Shown: positions 24,898 to 33,937 of the stretch, piece after piece
Position numbering within the stretch: position 1 is the stretch's first letter
Layout: every line of letters begins with the position of its first letter
From: Leptolyngbya sp. PCC 7375
Lineage (GTDB): Bacteria; Cyanobacteriota; Cyanobacteriia; Phormidesmidales; Phormidesmidaceae
Direction of reading: 5' to 3'
Length of the DNA stretch: 64,000 bases
Assembly (NCBI RefSeq): GCF_000316115.1
Contig: NZ_JH993797.1
Location: forward strand, 3,458,486 to 3,522,485
The notes under the pieces: generated by a model
Database searches by the model: none
Told to the model about the DNA's origin: nothing
Seen by the model: only the letters and a program-made list of their open reading frames with translations
Program-made: the position numbers and the translations under genes

Positions 24898-25301
24898 GGC
24901 ACCGATGATTGGTGCAAAATCAGGCGATTCCCAGCTGGATCGTATACATAGATTTCTTGGCCGTGGCTGGCGTAGATGATGTCATCCGGTGGTGCATGGC
25001 CGAGTTTTGTTACAGTTGCGATCGCATCTCGTAAATCCTCCACCTCAAGACACAGGCTCATACTGCCGGCTGGTCCAGTAAACTCCTGAGTATCGCCAGG
25101 TTTAAATAAAGCCAGCCTTAAACCTCGTAACACAAATTCTGCATAACACTGGGGGATATAACTGTGGGGTGCTTGGCCTAATAAGCCCTGATAAAACTCC
25201 ACTAAGGCCTGTAGATTTTCACTGGCTAGGGTCACGAAGGCGTCCTGCATTTTGATGGGGTGGGCGATGCCTACCCTACGATCGCCGTTAACTATTGCCA
25301 T
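24894..25301 (-). CDS. VOC-superfamily (glyoxalase/dioxygenase-like) protein
   Basis: A 135-residue single-domain protein. The beta-alpha-beta-beta-beta arrangement (AFVTLASENLQALVEFYQGL, later MSLCLEVEDLRDAI and GQEIYVYDPAGNRL) is that of the vicinal oxygen chelate fold. The closing DPAGNRLILHQ is typical of glyoxalase/bleomycin-resistance proteins. Substrate cannot be inferred. It sits 15 bp downstream of mnmE on the same strand, so it is probably co-transcribed. Its stop overlaps that of the Rel gene. Confidence 0.8.
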   Translation of the reverse strand: MAIVNGDRRVGIAHPIKMQDAFVTLASENLQALVEFYQGLLGQAPHSYIPQCYAEFVLRGLRLALFKPGDTQEFTGPAGSMSLCLEVEDLRDAIATVTKLGHAPPDDIIYASHGQEIYVYDPAGNRLILHQSSVP

Positions 25302-25316
25302 AGGTATGATTCACCA

Positions 25317-26696
25317 TTACTTGCCAATACAAAATCGGCTAAAAATCTCATCTAACATCGACTCGGTCATCTCCTCACCGGTTACCTCTCCCAAAGCACG
25401 GATGGCGTCCCGTAAATCAATGGTCCAAAAATCAAGGGGCAGCACAGCTTCTATGGTGGCTTGCACCTGCTTAAGTGCACTGTGGGCACGGGTTAGGGCC
25501 GCTGCCTGTCTCTGATTAATGGCTAAATCCATGTTGGCAGCACTGACATTACCCGCTTGCACAATGGCAAGGATGGCATTCTCTAAATCTTCAATGCCCT
25601 GACCTTGGGCGGCGGCTGTGTGGACAACAGGCACATCCACCACAGGCGGACTAACCGGAGGCCCTAGATCTACCTTATTGATCACTAAAATATGAGGTTT
25701 ATGCCGAATATCGCCATATAGCGCGGCTTCCGCATCAGTCCAGCCAACAGTGCCATCCACGGTCAGCAAGACTAAATCTGCATTTTTAGCCGCTGCCTGG
25801 GAACGTTCAATTCCCAGTTGCTCTACTTGGTCGGTGGCATCACGAATGCCCGCTGTATCGAGCACCTGCACAGGAATGCCACCAACCACCAGCTGCGATT
25901 CAACCACATCACGGGTGGTGCCGGGTAAGGCGGTGACGATGGCGCGATCGCAACGACTCCAGGCATTCAGCAAACTGGATTTACCCACATTGGGCTGCCC
26001 CACGATCGCCACCTTGAGCCCCGTCCGCAGCAGCTCCCCCTGATGGGCTGTAGACAGAATTTTTGATACTTCAGCCAGGAGCACCGCCACCTGATTGCGC
26101 ACATGATCTTCATCTAAAGGGGGAAGATCATCGGCAAAGTCAATGCGAGCTTCCACCTCCGCCAGCACATCTAAACACCGGCTGCGACATTGGCGAATCA
26201 CCTGGGTCAGCTTGCCTTGAATTCCAGCCAATGCCACTTGAGCCGCTTGAGGTGATTGGGCTCCGACCAAATCAGCAATACCTTCGGCCTGGGTTAAATC
26301 TAGACGACCATTGAGAAAGGCCCGCAGAGTAAATTCCCCTGGCTCTGCCAGGCGCGCTCCCTGGGCAATACATAGCTGCAACACCTGCTGCACCGCCATG
26401 ATGCCACCGTGACAGTGAAATTCCACCACATCCTCACGGGTATAAGAACGTGGGGATTTCATCAACAGCAGTAAAGCTTCATCAATCGTCTGCCGAGTCT
26501 CTGGGTGGGCAATGTAACCATAGAGAATACGATGGCTTTCCCAAGGGGCAGTGCTGTGGAACACCTGTTGAGCAATGGGGACTGCTGTGGAACCCGAGAG
26601 TCGCACAATGCCGACACTCCCTTGCTGTGGCACAATCGCGGTTGCGATCGCAGCAATGGTTTCACCCTGCACAATTGTTTCCCTTGGCTCACCCAC
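25317..26696 (-). CDS. mnmE: tRNA modification GTPase MnmE
   Basis: MnmE, with MnmG, installs the 5-carboxymethylaminomethyl group on wobble uridine of certain tRNAs. The 459-residue protein has the N-terminal folate-binding domain (ETIAAIATAIVPQQGSVGIVRLSG), the helical middle domain and a G domain inserted after about residue 225. The G domain carries GQPNVGKSS, the G3 motif DTAG and the G4 motif NKVD. The C-terminus is FCIGK, with the catalytic Cys. Start is GTG 26696 or possibly GTG at codon 10. No mnmG is nearby. Confidence 0.96.
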   Translation of the reverse strand: MGEPRETIVQGETIAAIATAIVPQQGSVGIVRLSGSTAVPIAQQVFHSTAPWESHRILYGYIAHPETRQTIDEALLLLMKSPRSYTREDVVEFHCHGGIMAVQQVLQLCIAQGARLAEPGEFTLRAFLNGRLDLTQAEGIADLVGAQSPQAAQVALAGIQGKLTQVIRQCRSRCLDVLAEVEARIDFADDLPPLDEDHVRNQVAVLLAEVSKILSTAHQGELLRTGLKVAIVGQPNVGKSSLLNAWSRCDRAIVTALPGTTRDVVESQLVVGGIPVQVLDTAGIRDATDQVEQLGIERSQAAAKNADLVLLTVDGTVGWTDAEAALYGDIRHKPHILVINKVDLGPPVSPPVVDVPVVHTAAAQGQGIEDLENAILAIVQAGNVSAANMDLAINQRQAAALTRAHSALKQVQATIEAVLPLDFWTIDLRDAIRALGEVTGEEMTESMLDEIFSRFCIGK

Positions 26697-26866
26697 ATTC
26701 CTGACTCAAACACTGCCAACATCAAACTGTAACGCCCCCTGTGCCGCCTTGCACGCAAGTCCACCGGGAATGACCAAAGTTGGTTATGTTGTCATAATTA
26801 ATCCTAGTAGCCCATTGACGGCGGCCTTGCTCCATTACATGTCAATTTTTCACAAGGAATCCAGCC

Positions 26867-27403
26867 GTGGCAGACCCACAAGGTCATTCTGACGACAATC
26901 AATCCAGCAACCAATCTTACAAAAGATCACATCACCCCCTAAAACGCCAGAAGCGAGGTAAATTGCAGCGTCTGGCCAGATATATCTATATTCGCTTTAT
27001 CCGTCTCAGAAGCCATCCTCAAGCCATTGCCAGGGGTCTGGCAGCGGGGGTTTTTGCCGGCAGCTATCCACTGTTTGGGTTACAGACAATCATTGGAGTT
27101 GCGATCGCTGTAGCCATTCGAGGCAATAAAATTGTTGCAGCCGCCGGCACTTGGATTAGCAATCCACTGACCTATGTTCCTATTTATGCCTTCAACTACC
27201 AAATTGGTCGCTGGGTTTTAGGACAAAGCTCAGCAACCAGCCTGACAGGGCGCTCTCCTCAAGAATGGATGAACCTTGGCCTGGATATCACAGTTGCCCT
27301 AATGGTAGGCAGTACTCTCGTAGGGATAATTTTAGCTTTTCTCAGCTACTATGGCTGTTTACATATGGCATACCATATCCAATCCAACCGTAATAGCCGT
27401 TAG
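26867..27403 (+). CDS. DUF2062 membrane protein
   Basis: A 178-residue protein with a basic, polar N-terminus (about 1-45) and hydrophobic segments at about 60-85, 88-110 and 143-165. The HPQAIARGLAAGVFAGSYPLFGLQ segment followed by GTWISNPLTYVPIYAFNY is the DUF2062 signature, seen in small inner-membrane proteins and some glycosyltransferase-linked proteins of unknown mechanism. Start is GTG 26867, with AAGGA (26854-26858) 8 bp upstream. It is transcribed alone, divergent from mnmE. Confidence 0.82.
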   Translation: MADPQGHSDDNQSSNQSYKRSHHPLKRQKRGKLQRLARYIYIRFIRLRSHPQAIARGLAAGVFAGSYPLFGLQTIIGVAIAVAIRGNKIVAAAGTWISNPLTYVPIYAFNYQIGRWVLGQSSATSLTGRSPQEWMNLGLDITVALMVGSTLVGIILAFLSYYGCLHMAYHIQSNRNSR

Positions 27404-27707
27404 AATTTATTTATTTATTTGCAACTTACTAGCCATAAGAGCATCCCAGCACCCATTTCAAATAATTTGGATAATTGACGTTGATGGACGTTATTATGAA
27501 CATCGGGTGCATTGATAAAAGTTGATCAAAGGTAACAGATAATCCAATATTACTTTTGACAACTTCAGACAATATAGATTACGGTTCGTTTATTAGTACC
27601 AGTTTGTATTATTAGAGGAAATATTCCCGTAAATCTTTATTGCTCGTCTATTCAGCTAGCTGGACAATCCTGGCAGCTTCTCCAGAGTTCCATCTTTTCA
27701 CAGTGAA
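27404..27707. other. AT-rich intergenic region
   Basis: About 300 bp with no convincing gene. It begins with short ATTT tandem copies right after the DUF2062 stop. A weak reading frame crosses its 3' part, but no homology is recognised. Confidence 0.35.
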
Positions 27708-28049
27708 ATGTTCCCCAACACAGCTTGTCACACCATTAAGTATCGGATCAGCTGCCAACATAGCTCACCTAAGACAACTCGCGTCACGTTTCGAGAAACT
27801 GCCCCTCGCAATCAAGATCGCTTAAAGCCTTATCTATACGCTGCTAACTATACAGTTAGCAATATAGACGAGGCTTATCAGCTTTTGCGTGAATACCTTT
27901 TTACCAACGGTGTGACAGCTGTGGAAGATTTGCGTTTCCCTAATCGTGGCAAAATTGAGGTGATTCCTGGGGCTGCTTGGTGCGAGGTTCAAGCCAGCAT
28001 TAAAGCCGATGGCGAAACGACCGAGCAGAACGATCGTTTGGCTAGCTAG
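27708..28049 (+). CDS. Possible small hypothetical protein
   Basis: An open frame of 113 codons from ATG 27708. The first about 40 residues look unlike a protein domain (many Thr, Arg, Cys and Pro). From about residue 42 the sequence becomes protein-like (ANYTVSNIDEAYQLLREYLF and VEDLRFPNRGKIEVIPG). That contrast suggests either a start further in, with no usable codon seen, or a disrupted 5' part. No Shine-Dalgarno sequence is evident and I recognise no family. It may be a real small gene, a remnant, or a chance frame. Confidence 0.4.
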   Translation: MFPNTACHTIKYRISCQHSSPKTTRVTFRETAPRNQDRLKPYLYAANYTVSNIDEAYQLLREYLFTNGVTAVEDLRFPNRGKIEVIPGAAWCEVQASIKADGETTEQNDRLAS

Positions 28050-28086
28050 TATTCACTCTGCCTAATTTCGACTTTGCCCATTGAGT

Positions 28087-28136
28087 AAAAAATAAAACGT
28101 GTTCTAATGCCTTCTCTAAGTAGCAGGCATTAGAAC
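28087..28136 (-). terminator. Rho-independent terminator of ssb
   Basis: GTTCTAATGCC (28101-28111) and GGCATTAGAAC (28126-28136) form a perfect 11-bp stem. On the minus strand it is followed by ACGTTTTATTTTTT. The ssb stop codon at 28130-28132 lies inside the stem. Confidence 0.7.
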
Positions 28137-28495
28137 TGGTCGTCATCGTAGTTACCTGACATGGGCGCAGCGTTGTCTCGCTTAGACCCTAAAAGCTCAA
28201 GGCGTTCTACTCGAATAACAGGACTAGAGCGCTGTGCACCTGTAGCGCGATCTTGCCAGCTATCAAGCTTAAGCGCGCCCACTACGCCGACAAGACTCCC
28301 CTTCTTGACGTAATTAGCAGCCACCTCGGCGTTGCGTCCCCAGAGTTCTAGATTGAACCAATCAGGCTGATCGCTATTACGAGTACGTCGATTCACAGCA
28401 ATCGTAAACTTGCACAGCACATTGCCTGACTCAAAATAGCGAACCTCAGGATCTCGTCCCGCTCGCCCTACAAGATTTACAACATTGAGACTCAT
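28130..28495 (-). CDS. ssb: Single-stranded DNA-binding protein
   Basis: SSB coats single-stranded DNA in replication and repair. The 121-residue protein has the OB fold starting MSLNVVNLVGRAGRDPEVRYF, followed by CKFTIAVNRR, WFNLELWG and GSLVGVVGALKLDSW. The linker is short, and the acidic tail ends DDDQF. This resembles but does not equal the DDDIPF tip that recruits partner proteins in other bacteria. Short SSBs of about 120 residues are usual in cyanobacteria. It is divergent from mreB. Confidence 0.92.
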   Translation of the reverse strand: MSLNVVNLVGRAGRDPEVRYFESGNVLCKFTIAVNRRTRNSDQPDWFNLELWGRNAEVAANYVKKGSLVGVVGALKLDSWQDRATGAQRSSPVIRVERLELLGSKRDNAAPMSGNYDDDQF

Positions 28496-28845
28496 CGCTA
28501 TTTCACCAGCTACTGTGCTAACTACTTTATATGCGAGAGATACACCACCGTCTAGAATTATCTTTATCTCTTACGCTTTGGAATAGATTGGAATAAGGTT
28601 TTACCCCCGGTACTTCAGATTATAGAATTTAAGACCGTGTAACCTTGGAGTATGGTAGATAGCGCAGGTTGATTAATAGTCAACGTTCCCTCAGGATGTT
28701 TCTCAACATCATCGCCATAGGCCGAATATTGGTTTTGTTCAGACGTGCAGACTAGACGTACAGATATAAAACGTAATAAAATCCACACCGGCCTAATAAA
28801 CCATCCATTTGTTTTTTCATAGCTCGTTTGGGGGCACGTCTAACA
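28496..28845. other. Intergenic region between ssb and mreB
   Basis: Holds the divergent promoters of ssb and mreBCD. No specific operator or RNA is recognised. Confidence 0.35.
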
Positions 28846-29886
28846 GTGAGTTTACTCGATCGCTTTTCATTCTCCCGTGACATGGGAATAGACCTGGGGA
28901 CAGCTAATACTCTGGTCTATGTTTCGGGTAAAGGCGTTGTCTTGCAAGAGCCCTCCGTTGTAGCTAGGGATAAGGACGGCAAGCCCTTAGCTGTTGGAGA
29001 AGAAGCCAAGCGAATGCTAGGACGTACGCCAGGCAACATTACGGCTCTGCGTCCTTTACGGGACGGTGTGATTGCTGATTTTGATACCGCCGAGCTCATG
29101 CTCAAGCACTTTATTAAACGAGTGCATGAAGGTCGAGCGTTAGGAATGCCCCGCATCGTGATTGGCATTCCCAGTGGTGTTACCGGTGTAGAGCGTCGGG
29201 CAGTTATGGATGCAGCTCTACAGGCTGGGGCTCGTATGGTCTATCTCATCGATGAACCCGTTGCGGCAGCTATTGGCGCTGGGTTACCCGTAGCTGAGCC
29301 CACAGGCAACATGATTATTGATATCGGTGGCGGTACCACTGAAGTCGCAGTGCTAAGTTTACAAGGCACCGTCTTAAGTGAATCGGTACGTGTAGCTGGT
29401 GATGAGCTGAGTGATTCCATTTCTCAGTACATGAAAAAAGTCCATAACTTGGTCATTGGTGAGCGCACCGCCGAAGAAATCAAGATCAATATTGGCTCTG
29501 CTTATCCCAGTCCTAACGACAGTGAAAATGTTTTGGATGTTCGAGGCTTACACTTGCTATCCGGTTTACCCAGAACAGTGACTGTAAAAAGTGCTGAAAT
29601 CCGCGAAAGTATGGCAGAACCGTTGTCGGTAATCGTTGAGGCTGTGAAACGAACCCTGGAAAGAACCCCTCCAGAGTTGGCAGCTGATATTATCGATAGG
29701 GGTATTATGCTGGCAGGTGGCGGAGCGTTGCTAAAAGGTCTAGATACCCTGATTAGTCATGAAACCGGTATCGTAGTTCACGTTGCGGCTGATCCGCTGA
29801 GTTGTGTGGTCCTAGGAACTGGACGTGTGCTTGAAAACTTTAGTCAGATGGAGCGGGTATTTAGTGCTCGTTCTCGCGATCTCTAA
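28846..29886 (+). CDS. mreB: Rod-shape actin homologue MreB
   Basis: MreB forms membrane-associated filaments that direct cell-wall growth and shape. The protein has the actin-fold phosphate-1 motif DMGIDLGTANTLVYV near its start, the IGIPSGVTGVERRAV region, the phosphate-2 motif MIIDIGGGTTEVAVLS, and the adenosine motif IMLAGGGALLKGLD. I chose GTG 28846 (MSLLDRFSFSRDMG, 346 residues) over TTG 28828, because family members start shortly before FSRDMGIDLG. It is first in the mreBCD operon, with mreC following after 46 bp. Confidence 0.96.
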   Translation: MSLLDRFSFSRDMGIDLGTANTLVYVSGKGVVLQEPSVVARDKDGKPLAVGEEAKRMLGRTPGNITALRPLRDGVIADFDTAELMLKHFIKRVHEGRALGMPRIVIGIPSGVTGVERRAVMDAALQAGARMVYLIDEPVAAAIGAGLPVAEPTGNMIIDIGGGTTEVAVLSLQGTVLSESVRVAGDELSDSISQYMKKVHNLVIGERTAEEIKINIGSAYPSPNDSENVLDVRGLHLLSGLPRTVTVKSAEIRESMAEPLSVIVEAVKRTLERTPPELAADIIDRGIMLAGGGALLKGLDTLISHETGIVVHVAADPLSCVVLGTGRVLENFSQMERVFSARSRDL

Positions 29887-29932
29887 GGTTTCCGTAGACG
29901 GTTGACAGGTTGACAACTATTGCTTGCAAATT

Positions 29933-30715
29933 ATGTTTGCACTGAGACGCTGGTGGGATAGATACGCAACAAGGGCTGGCATTACCACCCTTGTTATCCT
30001 CTTAGCCTGGGCTATGCGTCAAAGCCAGGGTGCTGTGATTTATGAAATCTATCAGGTACTAACAGCACCGCTTCAACCTGGCCTCACACAAGCAGAGCGG
30101 CTAGAAAATGCCTACATCCTAGAGCTGCAACAACGGGTGATTGAATTAGAAAATCAAAATCAAAGCCTGCGGGAAAATATTGACTATGCTGATAGTCAAG
30201 GCAAGGTTACCGTTGCTGCTGTGATTGGGCGTAGTGCCGATAATTGGTGGCAGCAAATTACGGTCAATAAAGGTAGTTTGGAAGGCATTACAGAAGGTGA
30301 CATGGCCACGGGGCCTGGGGGTTTAGTAGGTCGAGTTACTGGTGTTTCTCTAAATACTAGTCAAATTTTGTTAATTACTGACCCCACTAGCCAGATGGGT
30401 GTGAAGGTCAGTCGCAGCCGGTCCTTAGGCGTAGTACGTGGCAATGTTGACGGTCGGGTCGTTATGCAGTTTTTTGAGACTACGCCTGATGTCAAACCGG
30501 GTGATGTCATTGTCACGTCTTCTTACAGCCGTCTTTTCCCTCAAGGGATTCCCGTCGGGCGTATCGAAAGTATGGACTTAAAGAAAAGTCCCGCGCCTGA
30601 AGCTGTAATTAAACTATCGTCTCCTCTAAATATTCTTGAATGGGTTACTATCCATCCCTTTGACGCCAAAACCGACGTTAATGCGCCTCCCGCAGAGATA
30701 ATCGACAATGAATAG
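29933..30715 (+). CDS. mreC: Rod-shape-determining protein MreC
   Basis: MreC is a bitopic membrane protein that links MreB to the periplasmic wall-synthesis machinery. The start is ATG 29933 (MFALRRWWDRY), giving 260 residues; TTG 29924 would add three. A transmembrane helix lies at about 15-33, a coiled coil at about 60-90 (LELQQRVIELENQNQSLREN), and the two-barrel MreC domain follows (AVIGRSADNWWQQITVNKGS, GLVGRVTGV, LLITDPTSQMGVKV, GDVIVTS). The order mreB-mreC-mreD is the standard one. Confidence 0.93.
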   Translation: MFALRRWWDRYATRAGITTLVILLAWAMRQSQGAVIYEIYQVLTAPLQPGLTQAERLENAYILELQQRVIELENQNQSLRENIDYADSQGKVTVAAVIGRSADNWWQQITVNKGSLEGITEGDMATGPGGLVGRVTGVSLNTSQILLITDPTSQMGVKVSRSRSLGVVRGNVDGRVVMQFFETTPDVKPGDVIVTSSYSRLFPQGIPVGRIESMDLKKSPAPEAVIKLSSPLNILEWVTIHPFDAKTDVNAPPAEIIDNE

Positions 30716-30739
30716 CGCTATCGCGCTACCTGAGCCAAT

Positions 30740-31294
30740 ATGACTGCATCTAAAGGGAAGGAAGCGCTATCCGACTTTCAAAAAACATGCCTCAATATCG
30801 TTATTGTGGTGGGCTCAGGCTTAATTTGCTTGCTGCTATCTCCTATGCGCTTTCCTGGCATCGAATTGTTGGGGATCGCTCCAAACTGGTTACTAATCTG
30901 GGTCGTTATCTGGAGTATTCACCATCCCATTATCGATGGGGCCATCGCTGGGATTGTCTTGGGATTACTACAGGACGGTCTGACAGGTCCTTTTCCCACC
31001 CATGCCTTAAGCTTGCTAGTAGTGGGTATGTTGACAGCTAGGTTACAGCGACAGCGGTTGATTCAAGAAAATGTCGTGCTAGTGGCGTTTATTGTTTTTG
31101 GCATGGCTGTGGTTGCCGCCACAATCATGGCTCTGCAAATGAGTTTTCGCCATCTGCTATGGCCTGATTCACCCTACCTGAGCCTTTGGCAAATTTGGCG
31201 TACCCATCAGCGAGTAGCCCTCAGTTCAGCAATTCTTAGCAGCCTATGGACACCAGCACTTTACTATCCATTGCATCGCTGGTGGAAGGGTTAG
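30740..31294 (+). CDS. mreD: Rod-shape-determining protein MreD
   Basis: A 184-residue polytopic membrane protein with about five hydrophobic segments. The order after mreC (24 bp), the size and the segment PNWLLIWVVIWSIHHPIIDG followed by GIVLGLLQDGLTG match MreD, which helps assemble the elongation complex. MreD is poorly conserved, so the call rests partly on context. Its stop overlaps that of the convergent HAD gene by 4 bp, leaving no room for a separate terminator. Confidence 0.88.
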   Translation: MTASKGKEALSDFQKTCLNIVIVVGSGLICLLLSPMRFPGIELLGIAPNWLLIWVVIWSIHHPIIDGAIAGIVLGLLQDGLTGPFPTHALSLLVVGMLTARLQRQRLIQENVVLVAFIVFGMAVVAATIMALQMSFRHLLWPDSPYLSLWQIWRTHQRVALSSAILSSLWTPALYYPLHRWWKG

Positions 31295-32067
31295 GCCGCC
31301 TGTAAAACCTGTGTCATATGACGGCTTTGAATCGCGTTGAGCAAACTAGGTTCTATAGAGGTTGGTTGGTATCGCTTTAGGTGTTCACAGCTACGAATGC
31401 CGTTGGTGAGGGCAATAGTAACAATGCCCGCTCGTTGCCCGGCAATAATATCTGCCTCTGTATCCCCAATCATGCAAGTGGGGTACGTTTGATAACCTTG
31501 GCTTTTCTGAGCTGCGATCGCACGCTCTAGCAACGCCACCTTTTGCTCAGCTCGGTTCAAGTGGGCGGCATTGATATCAGATGCCCCAAAGATTTCGTCA
31601 ACATACTGACTCAGATCATGGGCCTGTAAAAAGGCTTGCACCTGTCGAGGATGGCGTAGCGTTACTAGAACTAAACGTAGACCTCGTTCGCGGTTGAGAT
31701 AATGAATAGCCTTGTCAGCACCGGGCTGTAGAGTATCCCACTGTAGCAAATGGGGATGATTCACAATCCGCTGAACCTGCTGTAAAAGAGTATCGACCAG
31801 CTCTGTAGGTACCCCCGAACGAATAGCAATGTCGGTATCAGCCACTCGATTGCGTTTCATCCACCAAAACTGATTTTTAGACAGTATTTGCAGCGATAAC
31901 GCTGCACCATGACTCTCTTGGTAACTAGCTTGCAGAGTTGAAAGTCCTAAGCGATAGGTTCGGTAGTAACGCTCCGAAACATCTACGATAGGACCATCAA
32001 AGTCACAGAACAAAACCTGCCCAGCAGGCACTTGAAACGAGGACATTAGATTAATACTGTGCAGCAT
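31291..32067 (-). CDS. HAD-superfamily phosphatase
   Basis: A 258-residue hydrolase of the haloacid dehalogenase superfamily. The four motifs are present: I, CDFDGPIVD (nucleophile and acid Asp, about residues 22-29); II, LVTL (Thr); III, the Lys in EQKVALL; and IV, MIGDTEADIIAG. A helical cap lies between motifs I and II. This resembles phosphoglycolate phosphatase-type enzymes, but substrate cannot be assigned. ATG 32067 gives a nonstandard N-terminal extension of about 18 residues before the core, so a later start is possible. Confidence 0.85.
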   Translation of the reverse strand: MLHSINLMSSFQVPAGQVLFCDFDGPIVDVSERYYRTYRLGLSTLQASYQESHGAALSLQILSKNQFWWMKRNRVADTDIAIRSGVPTELVDTLLQQVQRIVNHPHLLQWDTLQPGADKAIHYLNRERGLRLVLVTLRHPRQVQAFLQAHDLSQYVDEIFGASDINAAHLNRAEQKVALLERAIAAQKSQGYQTYPTCMIGDTEADIIAGQRAGIVTIALTNGIRSCEHLKRYQPTSIEPSLLNAIQSRHMTQVLQAA

Positions 32068-32309
32068 AAAGGGACCTGTGATAGTCGTATTCTGGGATCG
32101 TCTCTATGTAGGAAGGGTTGCTAGACCATTTAACATTTCTTTACCTTATCAAGGGAAACCGGAACTGACACAAGCACAGCCAAAGAAAATAAAGTGGCAT
32201 ATTCTCTGTATTACTTGTGTAGTGACTATCTCCTCTAAAGAATAACGATCGCCCATAGTCCCCCCAGGACGAGCTAGAACATGCATGTCAGCCCAAGTAT
32301 AAAGCTAGG

Positions 32310-32759
32310 CTACCCGGCGTCTCGTTCTAAGACCAACGTAACCGGACCCTCATTATCGATGGCGACTTGCATATGGGCACCAAATTGTCCTGTTTCTACC
32401 TGTAACCCACTCTGTCGCAGTTTAGCTACAAAATGTTCATATAGCTTAACGGCCTGGTCAGGTGAAGCTGCCCGGTCAAATGAAGGACGTCGTCCCTTGC
32501 GACAGTCACCATAAAGTGTGAATTGGCTAATAACAAGCAAGGCACCCTGAACATCTTGAATCGATAAATCAAAACGCCCTGACTCTTCAGCCGGGAAAAG
32601 CCTTAATGAAAGGCACTTCTGGACCATCCAATCGAGTTCTTTTTCTGTATCGGTTTCAGCGATCCCAATCAAAAGGTTAAGCCCACGACCGATACAGCCC
32701 ACAACCTCACCGTCAACCATGACTTGGGATGCTGATACACGCTGAATTACAACGCGCAC
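32310..32759 (-). CDS. dtd: D-aminoacyl-tRNA deacylase
   Basis: DTD hydrolyses D-amino acids (and glycine mis-charged on tRNA-Ala) from tRNAs. The 149-residue protein shows the family start MRVVIQRVSASQV, the SQFTLYGD motif with the cross-subunit SQxxL, and the NEGPVT motif containing the GP dipeptide of the chiral proofreading site. The start codon is GTG 32759, which overlaps the last base of the upstream CobW gene stop. The two are therefore translationally coupled. Confidence 0.96.
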   Translation of the reverse strand: MRVVIQRVSASQVMVDGEVVGCIGRGLNLLIGIAETDTEKELDWMVQKCLSLRLFPAEESGRFDLSIQDVQGALLVISQFTLYGDCRKGRRPSFDRAASPDQAVKLYEHFVAKLRQSGLQVETGQFGAHMQVAIDNEGPVTLVLERDAG

Positions 32760-33937
32760 TAGCCGCCGAAACCTCTACCACGACCTTTGGATTCAAGGCA
32801 AAAGCATTTTTCAATTTCAGCTTTTAAGGCTTCATGGTCAAGATTTTGACCAATCAGCACCAGCTGGGTTTTCCGAGGTCGATGATTCCATTCTTCATCT
32901 TCTAAAGAAAATCGTTTACCACTGAGATGAAAGATATGGCGCTTTTCACTCTCGTCAAACCACAAAATTCCCTTGGCTCGAAAGACATTATCCGGCAGCT
33001 TGTTATCCAAAAAATGCTGAAACTTTCGAATCGCTAGAGGTTGATCACGAACAATAGAAATCGATGTAAATCCATCTACATCCAGGTGGGAATGCCCGTG
33101 CTCATGATCATGCTCGTGCTCATGTTCGCAGTGGCCATGCTCATGATCGCAATTGGCATGATCGTGATGTTCTGCATGGGAGTGGCCATGCTCATGATCG
33201 TGATCATGCTCGCAGTGGCCATGCTCATGATCGCAATTGGCATGATCGTGATGCTCTTCTTTAGCCGGTTCAAAGTATTTATCAGACTCAAAAAGACCCA
33301 CACTCAAAATCAGCGGTAGAGGGACTTGAGACTGAGTTGTCCGTAAGATTCGGGCACCTTCTTTAATGTCTCGTACCTTCACTTCCAGCAGATCTAGATC
33401 AGCTTCATCCACCAGATCTGTCTTATTCAGCAGAATAATGTCACCATAGGCAATTTGGTTATGGGCTGCCTGGCTGTTAAATAAATCGATGCTGTAGTTC
33501 TCTGCATCTACTAGCGTCACAATAGAATCTAATCGAGTGAGATCCCGTAGCTCGGTGCCTAAAAACGTAAGGGCTACCGGCAGCGGATCCGCCAGCCCCG
33601 TTGTCTCCACAACTAGATAATCAATCTTGTCCTTACGCTCTAATACCTTATAAACTGCCTCTAACAAATCATTATTGATGGTGCAGCAGATGCAGCCGTT
33701 GCTCAGCTCCACCATAGTATCGTCATCTGTTGTAATGAGCAGGTCATTATCAATCCCGACTTCACCAAACTCATTGACCAGCACCGCTGTTTTCAGGCCG
33801 TCTTGATTAGTCAAAATGTGGTTAAGCAGGGTAGTTTTACCACTACCCAAAAAACCAGTAATGATCGTTACGGGCAAGCCGTGTTTGGAGTCATCCATCT
33901 GTTTGGATGGAGCTGAAATTGCAGCAGTCATAGACAA
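32759..33937 (-). CDS. CobW/COG0523 metallochaperone GTPase with His-rich insert
   Basis: A 392-residue G3E GTPase of the family that delivers zinc or cobalt to client enzymes. It has Walker A GFLGSGKTT (28-36), VNEFGEVGIDNDLL, the metal-binding GCICC (81-85), ETTGLADP and NKTD. Residues about 226-285 are a His/Asp/Glu-rich insert with about 25 His, built as two near-identical copies. The CobW C-terminal domain follows (FRAKGILWF). Zinc is the likeliest metal, but no Zur-like site is visible upstream. It is coupled to dtd by a 1-bp overlap. Confidence 0.9.
   Translation of the reverse strand: MSMTAAISAPSKQMDDSKHGLPVTIITGFLGSGKTTLLNHILTNQDGLKTAVLVNEFGEVGIDNDLLITTDDDTMVELSNGCICCTINNDLLEAVYKVLERKDKIDYLVVETTGLADPLPVALTFLGTELRDLTRLDSIVTLVDAENYSIDLFNSQAAHNQIAYGDIILLNKTDLVDEADLDLLEVKVRDIKEGARILRTTQSQVPLPLILSVGLFESDKYFEPAKEEHHDHANCDHEHGHCEHDHDHEHGHSHAEHHDHANCDHEHGHCEHEHEHDHEHGHSHLDVDGFTSISIVRDQPLAIRKFQHFLDNKLPDNVFRAKGILWFDESEKRHIFHLSGKRFSLEDEEWNHRPRKTQLVLIGQNLDHEALKAEIEKCFCLESKGRGRGFGG
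33083..33260. repeat. Tandem duplication encoding the His-rich segment
   Basis: Two copies of about 80-87 bp encode EHHDHANCDHEHGHCEH followed by alternating Asp/Glu-His and EHGHSH. The second copy is longer by two residues. Long identical stretches of DNA (around 33125-33165 and 33185-33255) show a recent duplication or gene conversion. Confidence 0.75.

Noticed and set aside
26575..26892. Frame spanning the mnmE/DUF2062 divergent region
   Set aside because: It overlaps the mnmE N-terminus in antisense and the DUF2062 start in another frame. Composition is not protein-like.
33041..33319. Open frames on both strands across the His-rich repeat, and a CRISPR-like look of spaced repeats
   Set aside because: The repeat encodes the metal-binding segment of the CobW GTPase. 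The other frames are by-products of the CAT/ATG-rich repeat, and there are no regular spacers.
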